Origin: Litorivita sp050633545
Lineage (GTDB): Bacteria; Pseudomonadota; Alphaproteobacteria; Rhodobacterales; Rhodobacteraceae
NCBI GenBank assembly: GCA_050633545.1
Contig: JBOEGS010000009.1
Location: forward strand, 1 to 64,000
DNA length: 64,000 bases
Reading direction: 5' to 3'
In this document: piece by piece, positions 26,984 through 35,334 of the stretch
Layout of the letters: each line of letters opens with the position of its first letter
Position numbering within the stretch: the first letter of the stretch is position 1
Notes under the pieces: generated by a model
What the model saw: the letters and a program-made list of their open reading frames with translations, nothing else
Told to the model about the DNA's origin: nothing
The model's database searches: none
Made by a program: the position numbers and the translations under genes

Positions 26984-27012
26984 CTTATAGGCGAGGACGT
27001 GCGCAAAGTCAA
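26984..27012 (-). promoter_or_regulatory. Sigma-70 promoter candidate for the GTA cluster
   Basis: Read on the minus strand, the -35 box is TTGACT (27007-27012), the spacer is 17 nt (26990-27006) and the -10 box is TATAAG (26984-26989). This is a close match to consensus. The predicted start near 26977 is about 20 nt before the terminator hairpin and about 105 nt before gp1. Confidence 0.7.
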
Positions 27013-27036
27013 GCGATTTCGCAACAGGCGCGCCGC

Positions 27037-27162
27037 CTAAGCGTTCGTTATCTTTATGTTTTTTGGCGCTTCGAGGGCGCGGCCTGCGGTGCGGACCTTC
27101 GCCCGATAGACGCGCAAACCATCCCTAAGCTCTTGCTGTGAAACGTGTTTGCGAGCGTGCAT
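27037..27162 (-). CDS. Possible small protein between mltG and the GTA leader
   Basis: 41-codon frame starting MHARKHVSQQELRDGLRVYR and ending PKNIKITNA. It is basic, without membrane segment or signal. The ribosome site (GGCGGA) is weak, and third-position GC is clearly lower than in neighbouring genes. It lies between the mltG terminator and the GTA promoter. A longer frame from 27219 would start inside the mltG terminator. I do not recognise it; it may be real, a remnant or chance. Confidence 0.3.
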   Translation of the reverse strand: MHARKHVSQQELRDGLRVYRAKVRTAGRALEAPKNIKITNA

Positions 27163-27202
27163 TAAAAAATCCGCCGGACCAAGTGCCGCCGCCAAAGGGT
27201 TA

Positions 27203-27228
27203 ACAAAACGCCCCGCCATGGCGGGGCC
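27203..27228 (-). terminator. Terminator after mltG
   Basis: Palindrome GCCCCGCCATGGCGGGGC, followed on the minus strand by CGTTTTGTT. It lies 35-60 nt beyond the mltG stop. Confidence 0.7.
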
Positions 27229-27262
27229 TTTCGCAAAGCTTAACCGCGAACCGCGGGCGGGC

Positions 27263-28423
27263 CTATTCGGATTGCTTGGCCCGTTCGGCTTCGATCTGGC
27301 GCCATTTGGCGACATTGGCGTTATGCTCGGCCAAGGTCTCGGCAAAGGCGTGACCACCGGTGCCATCGGCAACAAAGAAGATATAGGGCGTGGTGTCGGG
27401 ATTGAGCGCAGCCTCGATGCTGGCGCGTCCGGGATTGGCGATGGGGGTCGGCGGCAAGGCGGGGATCACATAGGTGTTCCACGGCGTCTCGCGGCGCAAT
27501 TCGCTTTGGCGGATGCCGCGGCCCAACACGCCCTGCCCCTTGGTGATCCCGTAAATCACGGCGGGGTCGGTTTGCAATTTGATGCCTTGGCGCAGCCGGT
27601 TGACAAAGACGCTGGCGACTTGGCGGCGTTCTTCGGCCACGCCGGTTTCTTTTTCGATCAAGGAGGCGAGGATCAGGGCCTCTTCGGGCGTTTTGACTGG
27701 CAGGTTGTCGTCGCGCTCGGACCAAGCTGCGGCAAGGATCGCTTGCTGCGCGCTTTGCATCTTGGCGATCAAATCGGCGCGGGCGGTGCCGCGGCGGATT
27801 TCATAGCTGTCCGGTGCAAGGCTGCCCTCGGCGGGCAGATCGCCGATCTCGCCGGCCAGAATATCGATGGATTTGAGGTTTTCGGCCACTTGCCAGCTGG
27901 TCACGCCTTCGGCCAGCGCCACGCGAAAGCGCACATCACCAGCCTCGGCGGCTTTGACCAAAGCCTCGGGCGCCTCTTCCTCGGCGGGGTCATAGGAGGC
28001 CTCTTCGACATAGCGGCTGGTCGCAGGATCAAGCGCGCGCAGTTGCACCGAAGCGCGCGTCACGCCGATGCGGTAAACGATCTCGGTGCCGCAGGTGCTG
28101 GCCCCGCCGCGGGTGATGATATCGGTGATCTGCGCCATGCTCGCGCCCGCGGGCACCAGAAAACTGCCCGCTTTCAACTGGCTGGTCTTGTCGGTGTAAT
28201 CGGCCCCGACGCGAAAGATCGCGCCGTTGCTGATCGCCCCTTCGGCCACAAGATCGCGGCTCACGCGGCTCATCGAACCGCCCGACGGGACCCGCACACA
28301 GATTTGCTGATCCAGCGGACCTTCGGCGTTATATTGCGTTTGCCCCCAAAGAATGACCCCGCCCAAAAGAAACAGGATCACAATCAGGAAGGTGATCGCG
28401 TTCGAGGCGAGGGCTTTCCACAT
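27263..28423 (-). CDS. mltG: Endolytic murein transglycosylase MltG
   Basis: 386 aa YceG/MltG-family inner-membrane lytic transglycosylase that cleaves nascent glycan strands and ends peptidoglycan elongation. One transmembrane helix (about 8-27, AITFLIVILFLLGGVILWG) is followed by a LysM-like part and the catalytic domain. The catalytic Glu lies in ASLIEKETGV, followed by the conserved VFVNRLRQGIKLQTDPAVIYG. It starts immediately after the fabF stop, so the two are co-transcribed. Confidence 0.94.
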   Translation of the reverse strand: MWKALASNAITFLIVILFLLGGVILWGQTQYNAEGPLDQQICVRVPSGGSMSRVSRDLVAEGAISNGAIFRVGADYTDKTSQLKAGSFLVPAGASMAQITDIITRGGASTCGTEIVYRIGVTRASVQLRALDPATSRYVEEASYDPAEEEAPEALVKAAEAGDVRFRVALAEGVTSWQVAENLKSIDILAGEIGDLPAEGSLAPDSYEIRRGTARADLIAKMQSAQQAILAAAWSERDDNLPVKTPEEALILASLIEKETGVAEERRQVASVFVNRLRQGIKLQTDPAVIYGITKGQGVLGRGIRQSELRRETPWNTYVIPALPPTPIANPGRASIEAALNPDTTPYIFFVADGTGGHAFAETLAEHNANVAKWRQIEAERAKQSE

Positions 28424-29683
28424 TTAGCGCAGTTTCCCCATGCACAGGCTGGCGTTGGTGCCGCCGAAACCGAAGCTGTTGGAGAGGACCACATCGATCT
28501 TGCGCTCGCGCTTGGTGTTGGGCGCAAGGTCGAGTTTGCACTCCACTGCCGGATCGTCGAGGTTGATCGTCGGCGGGGCGACCTGATCGCGGATCGCGAG
28601 GATCGAGAAAATCGCCTCGATCGCGCCCGCCGCGCCCAAAAGGTGGCCCGTGCAGGATTTGGTCGAGGACATGGTGGCATTGGCCGCCGCATCGCCCAAA
28701 AGCCGCTCGACAGCCGCCAATTCGATGGTGTCGGCCATGGTCGAGGTGCCATGCGCGTTGATGTAATCCACCGCAGAAGGCTCCAGCCCCGCGCGGCCAA
28801 GCGCCGCCTCCATCGCGCGATATGCGCCATCGCCGTCTTCGGCAGGGGCGGTGATGTGATAGGCATCGCCCGACAATCCATAGCCCAGAACCTCGGCATA
28901 GATTTTCGCGCCGCGCGCCACGGCGTGCTCGTATTCTTCAAGCACAACCACGCCCGCACCCTCGCCCATGACAAAGCCGTCGCGGTTTGCATCATAGGGG
29001 CGCGAGGCGTTTTTCGGATCGTCTTTATGCTGTGTGCTGAGCGCCTTACAGGCGTTAAAACCCGCAATGCCGATTTCGGAGATCGAGGATTCCGCCCCGC
29101 CCGCGATCATCACATCCGCATCGCCCCATTGGATCAAACGCGCCGCATCGCCGATGGCATGCGCCCCCGTCGAACAGGCGGTGACAACCGCGTGGTTCGG
29201 TCCTTTGAAGCCGTATTTGATGCTGACCTGACCGGAGATCAGGTTGATCAGAGCGCCCGGAATAAAGAAAGGCGAGACACGGCGCGGGCCGCGTTCCTTG
29301 ATCAGAACGGCGGTTTCGGCGATGGAGTTCAGCCCGCCGATGCCCGACCCGATCATCACGCCTGTGCGGATCTGGCCTTCGCGGTCTTCGGGCATCCATC
29401 CGGCGTCTTGCACGGCCTGTTCGGCGGCGGCAATGCCGTAAAGGATGAAATCATCGACCTTGCGGCGCTCTTTGGGCAGCATCCAGTCGTCTGCGTTAAA
29501 TGTGCCGTCGGTGCCGTCGCCATGTTTGACTTCGCAAGCATAATCCGTGGCCAGATGGCTGGCATCGAACTGCTTTATGGTATCGGCGCCGGATTGACCG
29601 GCAAGCAAACGCTTCCACGTCTCTTCCACTCCGCAAGCCAGCGGCGTGACCAAACCCAGACCTGTGACAACTACTCGGCGCAT
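28424..29683 (-). CDS. fabF: Beta-ketoacyl-ACP synthase II
   Basis: 419 aa KAS II that condenses malonyl-ACP with acyl-ACP in fatty acid elongation. The catalytic Cys-His-His set is intact: C170 in VVTACSTGAHAIG, His in DYINAHGTSTMADT and His in STKSCTGHLLGAAG. The start at 29683 (MRRVVVTGLG) follows a GGGGAGGC ribosome site. It lies downstream of acpP, but an intrinsic terminator sits between the two. Confidence 0.96.
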   Translation of the reverse strand: MRRVVVTGLGLVTPLACGVEETWKRLLAGQSGADTIKQFDASHLATDYACEVKHGDGTDGTFNADDWMLPKERRKVDDFILYGIAAAEQAVQDAGWMPEDREGQIRTGVMIGSGIGGLNSIAETAVLIKERGPRRVSPFFIPGALINLISGQVSIKYGFKGPNHAVVTACSTGAHAIGDAARLIQWGDADVMIAGGAESSISEIGIAGFNACKALSTQHKDDPKNASRPYDANRDGFVMGEGAGVVVLEEYEHAVARGAKIYAEVLGYGLSGDAYHITAPAEDGDGAYRAMEAALGRAGLEPSAVDYINAHGTSTMADTIELAAVERLLGDAAANATMSSTKSCTGHLLGAAGAIEAIFSILAIRDQVAPPTINLDDPAVECKLDLAPNTKRERKIDVVLSNSFGFGGTNASLCMGKLR

Positions 29684-29896
29684 ATGATGCCTCCCCGTTT
29701 CATTGGCCTCGTGCATACCGTGCCTTGGGGCATAGGGGCAAGAGGCGCAGCGGCCCAATCGGCGGGGTTTTGCAGTGCTTTACAGTTTTTTGTGCGCGGC
29801 ATGGGGCTGCGCGGCGCTCTACCCTATGATGTATGCGGACACGGGCACACCACTTTATGCGCTATTGCGCACGGCGATTCCCCCGCCCGAAACGAA

Positions 29897-29927
29897 AACA
29901 GCCCCCGCCGGTATGGCAGGGGCTGCG
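29897..29927 (-). terminator. Terminator between acpP and fabF
   Basis: The stem CAGCCCC/GGGGCTG, with additional GCC/GGC pairing inside, is followed on the minus strand by TTTTCG. It lies about 40 nt after the acpP stop and can limit read-through into fabF, allowing acyl carrier protein to be made in excess. Confidence 0.75.
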
Positions 29928-29966
29928 ATCACATATCGCACGCCCGCAAGGGGCGGCGGCGAAGCC

Positions 29967-30200
29967 TTAGGAAGCTTCTTTGATGAACTTAACAGCGTCG
30001 CCGAAGGTCTGGATGTTTTCGGCGGCGTCATCGGGAATTTCGATGCCGAACTCTTCTTCGAAAGCCATGACCAGCTCGACGGTGTCGAGGCTGTCTGCAC
30101 CCAGATCGTCGATGAACGACGCGTTCTCGGTGACCTTGTCTTCTTCCACACCAAGGTGCTCTACAACGATTTTCTTCACGCGGTCTGCGACGTCGCTCAT
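29967..30200 (-). CDS. acpP: Acyl carrier protein
   Basis: 77 aa, acidic, standard ACP. The phosphopantetheine attachment serine is S37 in DLGADSLDTVEL. It carries growing acyl chains between the fatty acid synthesis enzymes encoded on both sides (fabF, fabG, fabD). Confidence 0.97.
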   Translation of the reverse strand: MSDVADRVKKIVVEHLGVEEDKVTENASFIDDLGADSLDTVELVMAFEEEFGIEIPDDAAENIQTFGDAVKFIKEAS

Positions 30201-30521
30201 GTCAAGTCCTCATAACTGGTCTGGGCGCTGCGGCCCGTTTGGGTTGCCGCCTCCTGATGTGATCAGCAAAACGGCCTATTGGTGCCCCGAGAGGCGGTTC
30301 TCTTCGATCCCGCCGCGCGGGTGACATATCCCTACACACAAGATATGGGTGCAAGAACAGTTCTGTCGCCGCCTATAGCACATGGTGCGCGATTGGCAAA
30401 CGCTTTGTCTTAACTGGGCGCGGGGCGGGCTTGGCGCAAGTGCGCGGCCGTGTTGACGATAGGGAAACCCCTGTGGCATTTACTTGGCACCCCCCTGCCG
30501 CAGCCTGAGGTATGTGACGTA
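30201..30521. other. acpP upstream intergenic region
   Basis: About 320 bp between the divergent acpP and ABA4-like genes. Apart from the acpP promoter candidate I see no gene. Confidence 0.6.
30372..30399 (-). promoter_or_regulatory. Promoter candidate for acpP
   Basis: On the minus strand, TTGCCA (30394-30399) and TATAGG (30372-30377) are separated by 16 nt, about 170 nt upstream of the acpP start. It is a reasonable sigma-70 match but not unique enough to be certain. Confidence 0.4.
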
Positions 30522-30974
30522 ATGCTTTCATATGACACATTATTTATCGCCATGCATCTGCCGGTCCTGCCCGCATGGGCCTTGCTCATCGGCGCACCCA
30601 AGGCGCGGATGACGCGGGCCTATGTGCATTCCGGCCTTGTGCCCTTGATCTTGGGCGCGCTCTATGGCGCCTTGCTTTTTTCGGCGGTTTGCCTCGGATA
30701 TGCCGCCGAAGGGGCCGCGATGGGGTCGCTGGCGGGGGTTATGGCGCTCTTCTCGCATCCGGTCGGCGCCCTGACCGCATGGGCGCATTTCATCTGTTTT
30801 GATCTGTTTGTCGGGGCCTGGGTGGCCCGCGATGCGGCGCGGCGCGCAATGGGCCATTTGGGCACCCTGCCCGCCTTGGGCCTTTGCTTTGTTTTTGCGC
30901 CTTTGGGGCTGGCGTGGCATTTGCTGCGGCGCGCGGCGCTGGGGCATGGGATCGCCTTGGGCGAGGGCGATTGA
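30522..30974 (+). CDS. ABA4-like integral membrane protein
   Basis: 150 aa with four predicted membrane helices. The segment AWAHFICFDLFVGAWVARDA matches the hallmark of the ABA4-like (DUF4281) family, named after a plant carotenoid-pathway protein. The bacterial function is unknown. The frame is open from 30450, but the start at 30522 (MLSYDTLFIAMHLPVLP) fits the family and follows GAGG. It is transcribed against the fab genes; a terminator follows. Confidence 0.65.
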   Translation: MLSYDTLFIAMHLPVLPAWALLIGAPKARMTRAYVHSGLVPLILGALYGALLFSAVCLGYAAEGAAMGSLAGVMALFSHPVGALTAWAHFICFDLFVGAWVARDAARRAMGHLGTLPALGLCFVFAPLGLAWHLLRRAALGHGIALGEGD

Positions 30975-30979
30975 ACGCC

Positions 30980-31008
30980 AAAGGGCGCAGCCTTGGCCGC
31001 GCCCTTTT
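30980..31008. terminator. Terminator between ABA4-like gene and fabG
   Basis: The stem AAGGGCGC with GCGCCCTT is followed by TTTT on the plus strand; the opposite side carries AA runs weaker as a T tract. It sits between convergent genes. Confidence 0.65.
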
Positions 31009-31037
31009 CAATCTCGTTGCGACGTGAGCGCGCGGCC

Positions 31038-31775
31038 CTAGAGCATCGCCATGCCGCCATTGACGTGCAAGGTTGCGCCCGTGACATAGCCCGCCTCATC
31101 GCTGGCCAGATAAAGCACCGCTGCGGCGATCTCTTCGGGGGTGCCCATGCGGGCGGCGGGGATTTGCACGTTGATCTTGTCTTTTTGATCATCGGTCAAT
31201 TTGTCGGTCATCGCCGTGGCGATGAAACCGGGCGCAACCGCATTGGCGGTGATGCCGCGGCTGGCGACCTCATAGGCGATGGATTTGGTCATGCCGATCA
31301 TACCCGCCTTGGAGGCGGCATAATTCGCCTGCCCCGGATTTCCGGTGGCGCCGACGATGGACGAGATATTGACGATCCGGCCCCAACGCGCCTTCATCAT
31401 CGGGCGCATCACACCGCGGCACAGGCGCATGGTGGCGGTCAGGTTCACGTCGAGCACCGATTGCCACTCGTCATCGGACATCCGCATGAAAATTTGGTCG
31501 CGGGTGATCCCTGCGTTATTGACGAGGATATCGACCGATCCCATCGCCTCGATCGCCTGTTTGGGCAGGGCATCCACCGCCGCGCCATCCGACAGGTTGC
31601 ACGGCAGCACATGCGCCCGCTCGCCCAATTCGGCCGCCAAAGCCTCCAAAGGCTCGACCCGCGTGCCCGACAGGCCCACAGTGGCGCCCGCGCCATGCAG
31701 CGCCTTGGCGATCTGTCCGCCGATGCCGCCCGATGCGCCGGTGATCAGCGCATTTTTTCCAGTCAAATCAAACAT
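31038..31775 (-). CDS. fabG: 3-oxoacyl-ACP reductase
   Basis: 245 aa SDR enzyme that reduces beta-ketoacyl-ACP with NADPH. The cofactor motif TGASGGIG is at 13-20, with NNAG (about 89) and the catalytic YAASKAG (about 151). It lies 25 nt downstream of fabD in the same direction. Confidence 0.96.
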   Translation of the reverse strand: MFDLTGKNALITGASGGIGGQIAKALHGAGATVGLSGTRVEPLEALAAELGERAHVLPCNLSDGAAVDALPKQAIEAMGSVDILVNNAGITRDQIFMRMSDDEWQSVLDVNLTATMRLCRGVMRPMMKARWGRIVNISSIVGATGNPGQANYAASKAGMIGMTKSIAYEVASRGITANAVAPGFIATAMTDKLTDDQKDKINVQIPAARMGTPEEIAAAVLYLASDEAGYVTGATLHVNGGMAML

Positions 31776-31800
31776 TTTCGCGTCTTTCTTTGGTTATCTA

Positions 31801-32742
31801 TCACGCCAGAGTGGCCGCGACGGCCTGCACGTCTTCGGGGGTGCCGATGTTCATCGGCGCAATCGCGCGGTCGATGCGTTTGACCATACCGCTCAGGGCC
31901 TTGCCCGCGCCGACCTCCCACACTTCGGTGACGCCCTGCGCGCCCATCCACAAAACGCTCTCGCGCCAGCGCACCGATCCGGTGACCTGCTCGACCAAAA
32001 GCGCGCGGATCACACTCGGGTCGCTGACCGCATCGGCGCGCACATTGGCGACCACGGGCACCGCGGGGCGGTTGATATCGACCTCGCCCAACGCGCCTGC
32101 CATGACGAGGGCGGCGGGCTCCATCAGGGCGCAATGGAACGGGGCGCTCACGGGCAGCAACAGCGCGCGTTTGGCGCCTTTGGCCTTGGCGATCTCGCAG
32201 GCGCGCTCGACAGCGGCCTTATGTCCGGAGACGACGACTTGCGCCGGATCATTGTCATTGGCCGCTTGGCACACCTCGCCCTGCGCCGCTTCTTCGGCCA
32301 CGGCCTGCGCGGTTTCGAAATCAAGGCCCAGCAAGGCCGCCATGGCGCCGACACCGACGGGCACCGCCTCTTGCATGGCCTTGCCGCGTGTGCGCAAAAG
32401 CCGTGCTGCATCCGCGACGCTAAAGGCGCCCGCCGCCGCGAGGGCGGAATATTCGCCCAAAGAATGCCCCGCCACATAGGCTGCCACATCGGCCAGAACC
32501 ACGCCTTCGGCCTCCAGCGCGCGCATCGCCGCCAAGGAGGTCGCCATCAACGCAGGCTGGGCGTTTTGCGTCAGGGTCAGCGTGTCTTGATCGCCCTCCC
32601 AAATCAGGCTGCTCAGGCTTTCGCCAAGCGCCTCGTCCACCTCGTCGAACACCGCTTTGGCGGCGGGATAGGCCTCGGCCAAGGCCTTGCCCATGCCGAT
32701 GGTTTGGGCACCCTGCCCGGGGAAAATCAATGCGCGGCTCAT
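31801..32742 (-). CDS. fabD: Malonyl-CoA-ACP transacylase
   Basis: 313 aa enzyme that loads malonyl groups onto ACP. The oxyanion motif FPGQGAQTIGMG is at the N-terminus, the catalytic serine is S94 in GHSLGEYSALAAAG, and the second catalytic element is PVSAPFHCALM. It is first of the minus-strand fab genes here. Confidence 0.96.
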   Translation of the reverse strand: MSRALIFPGQGAQTIGMGKALAEAYPAAKAVFDEVDEALGESLSSLIWEGDQDTLTLTQNAQPALMATSLAAMRALEAEGVVLADVAAYVAGHSLGEYSALAAAGAFSVADAARLLRTRGKAMQEAVPVGVGAMAALLGLDFETAQAVAEEAAQGEVCQAANDNDPAQVVVSGHKAAVERACEIAKAKGAKRALLLPVSAPFHCALMEPAALVMAGALGEVDINRPAVPVVANVRADAVSDPSVIRALLVEQVTGSVRWRESVLWMGAQGVTEVWEVGAGKALSGMVKRIDRAIAPMNIGTPEDVQAVAATLA

Positions 32743-33006
32743 GGTCTAGGCCTCCGTTCATGCTCGTTATCGCTTTGGATCGGGGATAGCGCGGCGCGGC
32801 GCGCTTGGCAACATGGGCGCGCGCGCCGCCCTGCGCGCCCTTGCGCCGGACCGCCGCCAGAGGGGGAGAGTGCACAAATGAACACCTGTGCGCCATGCGC
32901 CCGATGCTGTGCGCGAATGGTGATACTCTTGCGCGGCGCGGCGGGGTAATGTGAGGCGAAGCGGTCAACCGTCACCGCATATCCCGTCATAATATCAGGA
33001 AGCCCC

Positions 33007-34266
33007 ATGTCCCTTTCCAATACGCCGCAAAGCTATGGCATCGTCACCAAGAGCTTTCACTGGCTCACTGCCCTGTTGATCTTGACCGCTATCCCGATTG
33101 GATGGCTTGCCCATGAGATGTCCTATGCGCTGCGCAGCGGCGGGGCCGATGCGGCGACGGTGGCGCGGGTGGCAATGTTATTCTCCTTGCATAAAACTCT
33201 TGGCGTGGCGGCATTTTTCGTGGCGCTCGGGCGCATCCTTTGGGCCTTTAGCCAACCCAAACCGGGGCTGCTGAACGGCAATCACAAGCTGGAGGCGATT
33301 TTGGCCGAAGTGGTGCATTGGACGCTCTACGGCACGATGGTTCTGGTGCCTTTGTCGGGATGGGTCCATCACGCAGCGACCTCGGGCTTTGCGCCAATCT
33401 GGTGGCCCTTTGGCCAAGGCCTGCCCTTTGTGGCGCAATCGGCGGCGGTGGCCGAGGCCTCCGAAGTGGTGCATTTCCTGTCGGGGCGGTTGATGATCGT
33501 GTCGATCGGCTTGCATGTCGCGGGGGCGCTCAAACACCATGTGATCGACAAGGACGCGACCCTGCGCCGGATGCTGCCGCGCGGCGGCGGCGCGCAGCCC
33601 TCAGCGCAGCAGCCCTCGCATCTACTACCTGCCTCTATCGCCGCCGTGCTGTTGGGCGCGACTTTGGTGGCCGGATGGTCCTCTGCCCGGCTTACCGCCA
33701 ATGAAGCCCCGACCGCGCGCTCATCGGTGACGGCGCCCGCCCCGTCCGCCACGGTGACCGCTACCTCCACCGCGCCAGCCGCGGCAAACCAATGGCAGGT
33801 GCAAGAGGGGCAAATCGCCATCGCGGTGCAGCAATTCGGCTCCGAAGTGAGCGGCAATTTCGCCACTTGGCAGGCCGATATCACCTATGACCCGCAAGCG
33901 AACGGTCAAAAAGGCGCGGTCGAGGTGCGCATCGACATCGCCTCTTTGTCGCTCGGTTCGGTCACCGACCAAGCGCTCGGGGCGGATTTCTTTGACGCCG
34001 CCGCCCATCCCGCCGCCATCTTCGCCGCCGATATCATCGAGACGGACGGCGCGCTGGAGGCGCAAGGCACGCTGTCCATCAAGGGCAATTCGGTGCCGCT
34101 GACCCTGCCCTTCACCTTGGCGACTGATGCCGAGACAGCGGTGATGCAAGGCGCGCTGCGGCTGGACCGGCGTGATTTCGGGATCGGGATGAAGATGGAC
34201 GACGAAAGCAGTCTGGGCTTTGGCGTCGATGTCACCGTGGGTTTGACGGCGGTGCGGGCGCCGTAA
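33007..34266 (+). CDS. Cytochrome b561-YceI fusion protein
   Basis: 419 aa two-part protein. Residues 1-190 form a four-helix cytochrome b561-type membrane domain with candidate heme-ligand histidines (SFHWLTALLI, LHKTLGVAAF, VVHWTLYGTM, LHVAGALKHHV). A serine/alanine/threonine-rich linker (about 195-255), including a fifth hydrophobic stretch, leads to a YceI-like lipocalin-fold domain (about 258-419; VEVRIDIASLSLGSV, LDRRDFGIGMKMDD). YceI proteins bind isoprenoid lipids such as quinones, so the fusion could couple a bound quinol to membrane heme. A stand-alone YceI gene lies next to it on the other strand. Confidence 0.9.
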   Translation: MSLSNTPQSYGIVTKSFHWLTALLILTAIPIGWLAHEMSYALRSGGADAATVARVAMLFSLHKTLGVAAFFVALGRILWAFSQPKPGLLNGNHKLEAILAEVVHWTLYGTMVLVPLSGWVHHAATSGFAPIWWPFGQGLPFVAQSAAVAEASEVVHFLSGRLMIVSIGLHVAGALKHHVIDKDATLRRMLPRGGGAQPSAQQPSHLLPASIAAVLLGATLVAGWSSARLTANEAPTARSSVTAPAPSATVTATSTAPAAANQWQVQEGQIAIAVQQFGSEVSGNFATWQADITYDPQANGQKGAVEVRIDIASLSLGSVTDQALGADFFDAAAHPAAIFAADIIETDGALEAQGTLSIKGNSVPLTLPFTLATDAETAVMQGALRLDRRDFGIGMKMDDESSLGFGVDVTVGLTAVRAP

Positions 34267-34363
34267 CCCGCGCGCTCTTGCCTCTGCCCCTCGGTTATGG
34301 CGAAGGCCCATCCTGCGCCCCGGCGCGCAATGCGCCAGTCAATCAAACCTCGCAAGCGCGCAA

Positions 34364-34397
34364 ACAAAAAGGCCGCCCCGTCAAGGAGCGGCCTTTC
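34364..34397 (-). terminator. Terminator after yceI
   Basis: The stem AAAGGCCGC with GCGGCCTTT is followed on the minus strand by TTTTTGT, just past the YceI gene stop. The b561-YceI gene converges from the other side and may share it. Confidence 0.75.
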
Positions 34398-34423
34398 GCA
34401 TCTGTACCGGCTGCGTGCGCGGC

Positions 34424-35026
34424 TTATTCGGCTTTCATCGCCTCGATCGAGATCATGATCTGCACCTCGTCGGAAACGTAGGGTGCAAAAGCGCCGACGT
34501 TGAAATCGGTGCGCATGACCGATGTGGTCGCGTTGAAGCCAGCCCAAGGCTTTTTCGCCATCGGGTGATCGCCCGACTGGTTCATCACCGCATCCAACAC
34601 AACGGATTTGGTCACGCCGTTGAGGGTCAGATCGCCGGTGATTTTGGCGGTTTTCTCGCCGGTCACTTCAATCGCGGTCGAGGTGAAGGTGACGGTCTCA
34701 TCGGCCTTGCCAAAGAAATCATCGCCCATGAAGTGGTTGAAGCGGCCTTCCCATCCGGTCAGCATCGAGGTCACCGGAAAGGAGACGGTGACCGACGAGG
34801 CGGCAGGATCTTCGGCGTCGAGCATGATCTCGCCCTCAAAGCCGGAGAACATGCCGTAGCTGGTCGAATAGCCAAGGTGGTTATAGCTGAACACGATCTG
34901 GCTGTGGCTGGCGTCGAGCACGTATTTCTCGGCGGCCGCAGAGGCAGCGGTCGCGCCAAAGGCCAAAGTAGCGGCGAGCGCAGCGCCCAGAGCGGTGGTT
35001 TTCAAAGGCGATGTAAGCAGGGTCAT
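34424..35026 (-). CDS. YceI family periplasmic protein
   Basis: 200 aa secreted lipid-binding protein. A signal peptide (about 1-30, ending GATAASA) is followed by a YceI domain opening EKYVLDASHSQIVFSYNHLG. I chose the ATG at 35026, spaced 9 nt from GGAAGG; an ATG three codons upstream touches the ribosome site. It is convergent with the b561-YceI fusion gene, suggesting a shared role in handling a polyisoprenoid such as quinone. Confidence 0.9.
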   Translation of the reverse strand: MTLLTSPLKTTALGAALAATLAFGATAASAAAEKYVLDASHSQIVFSYNHLGYSTSYGMFSGFEGEIMLDAEDPAASSVTVSFPVTSMLTGWEGRFNHFMGDDFFGKADETVTFTSTAIEVTGEKTAKITGDLTLNGVTKSVVLDAVMNQSGDHPMAKKPWAGFNATTSVMRTDFNVGAFAPYVSDEVQIMISIEAMKAE

Positions 35027-35264
35027 ACGGGTCATCCTTCCCAGTGGGATTGGAGTTAACATTGGCTACAGATGTACTGTTTTATCACATGTTCGCAATT
35101 GCACGAAAATCAACAGTATCTGCGCACAGGCGCGCATGATCGCCCCAACCATAGGCGGCGGGCCGCCGACGCGCGCGCCTTTGCGGCGGCTATCTGTGCC
35201 TTCGAACACAAAAAGACCCGCGCAAGGCGGGCCTGAAATCTTGGGGAGGTTATATCATCACCTG

Positions 35265-35334
35265 GCGCGTCAAGCCGCGCTCTACTGTTTTGCGCGTCAA
35301 GCCGCGCTCTACTGTTCTGCGCGTCAAGCCGCGC
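35265..35334. repeat. 27-bp tandem repeat at the 3' end of a membrane-protein gene
   Basis: Two full 27-bp copies (35265-35291 and 35292-35318, one mismatch) and a partial third (35319-35334, 16 matching bases) lie in tandem. The third overlaps the last codons and stop of the minus-strand gene at 35324. Each upstream unit therefore repeats that gene's terminal GCGGCTTGA. Confidence 0.9.

Larger units (their letters stand above)
26873..27262. other. GTA leader / mltG downstream intergenic region
   Basis: 390 bp between mltG and gp1, both on the minus strand. In minus-strand order it holds the mltG terminator, one weakly supported small ORF, a near-consensus sigma-70 promoter, an intrinsic terminator and about 50 nt of leader up to gp1. 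Each is listed separately. Confidence 0.8.
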
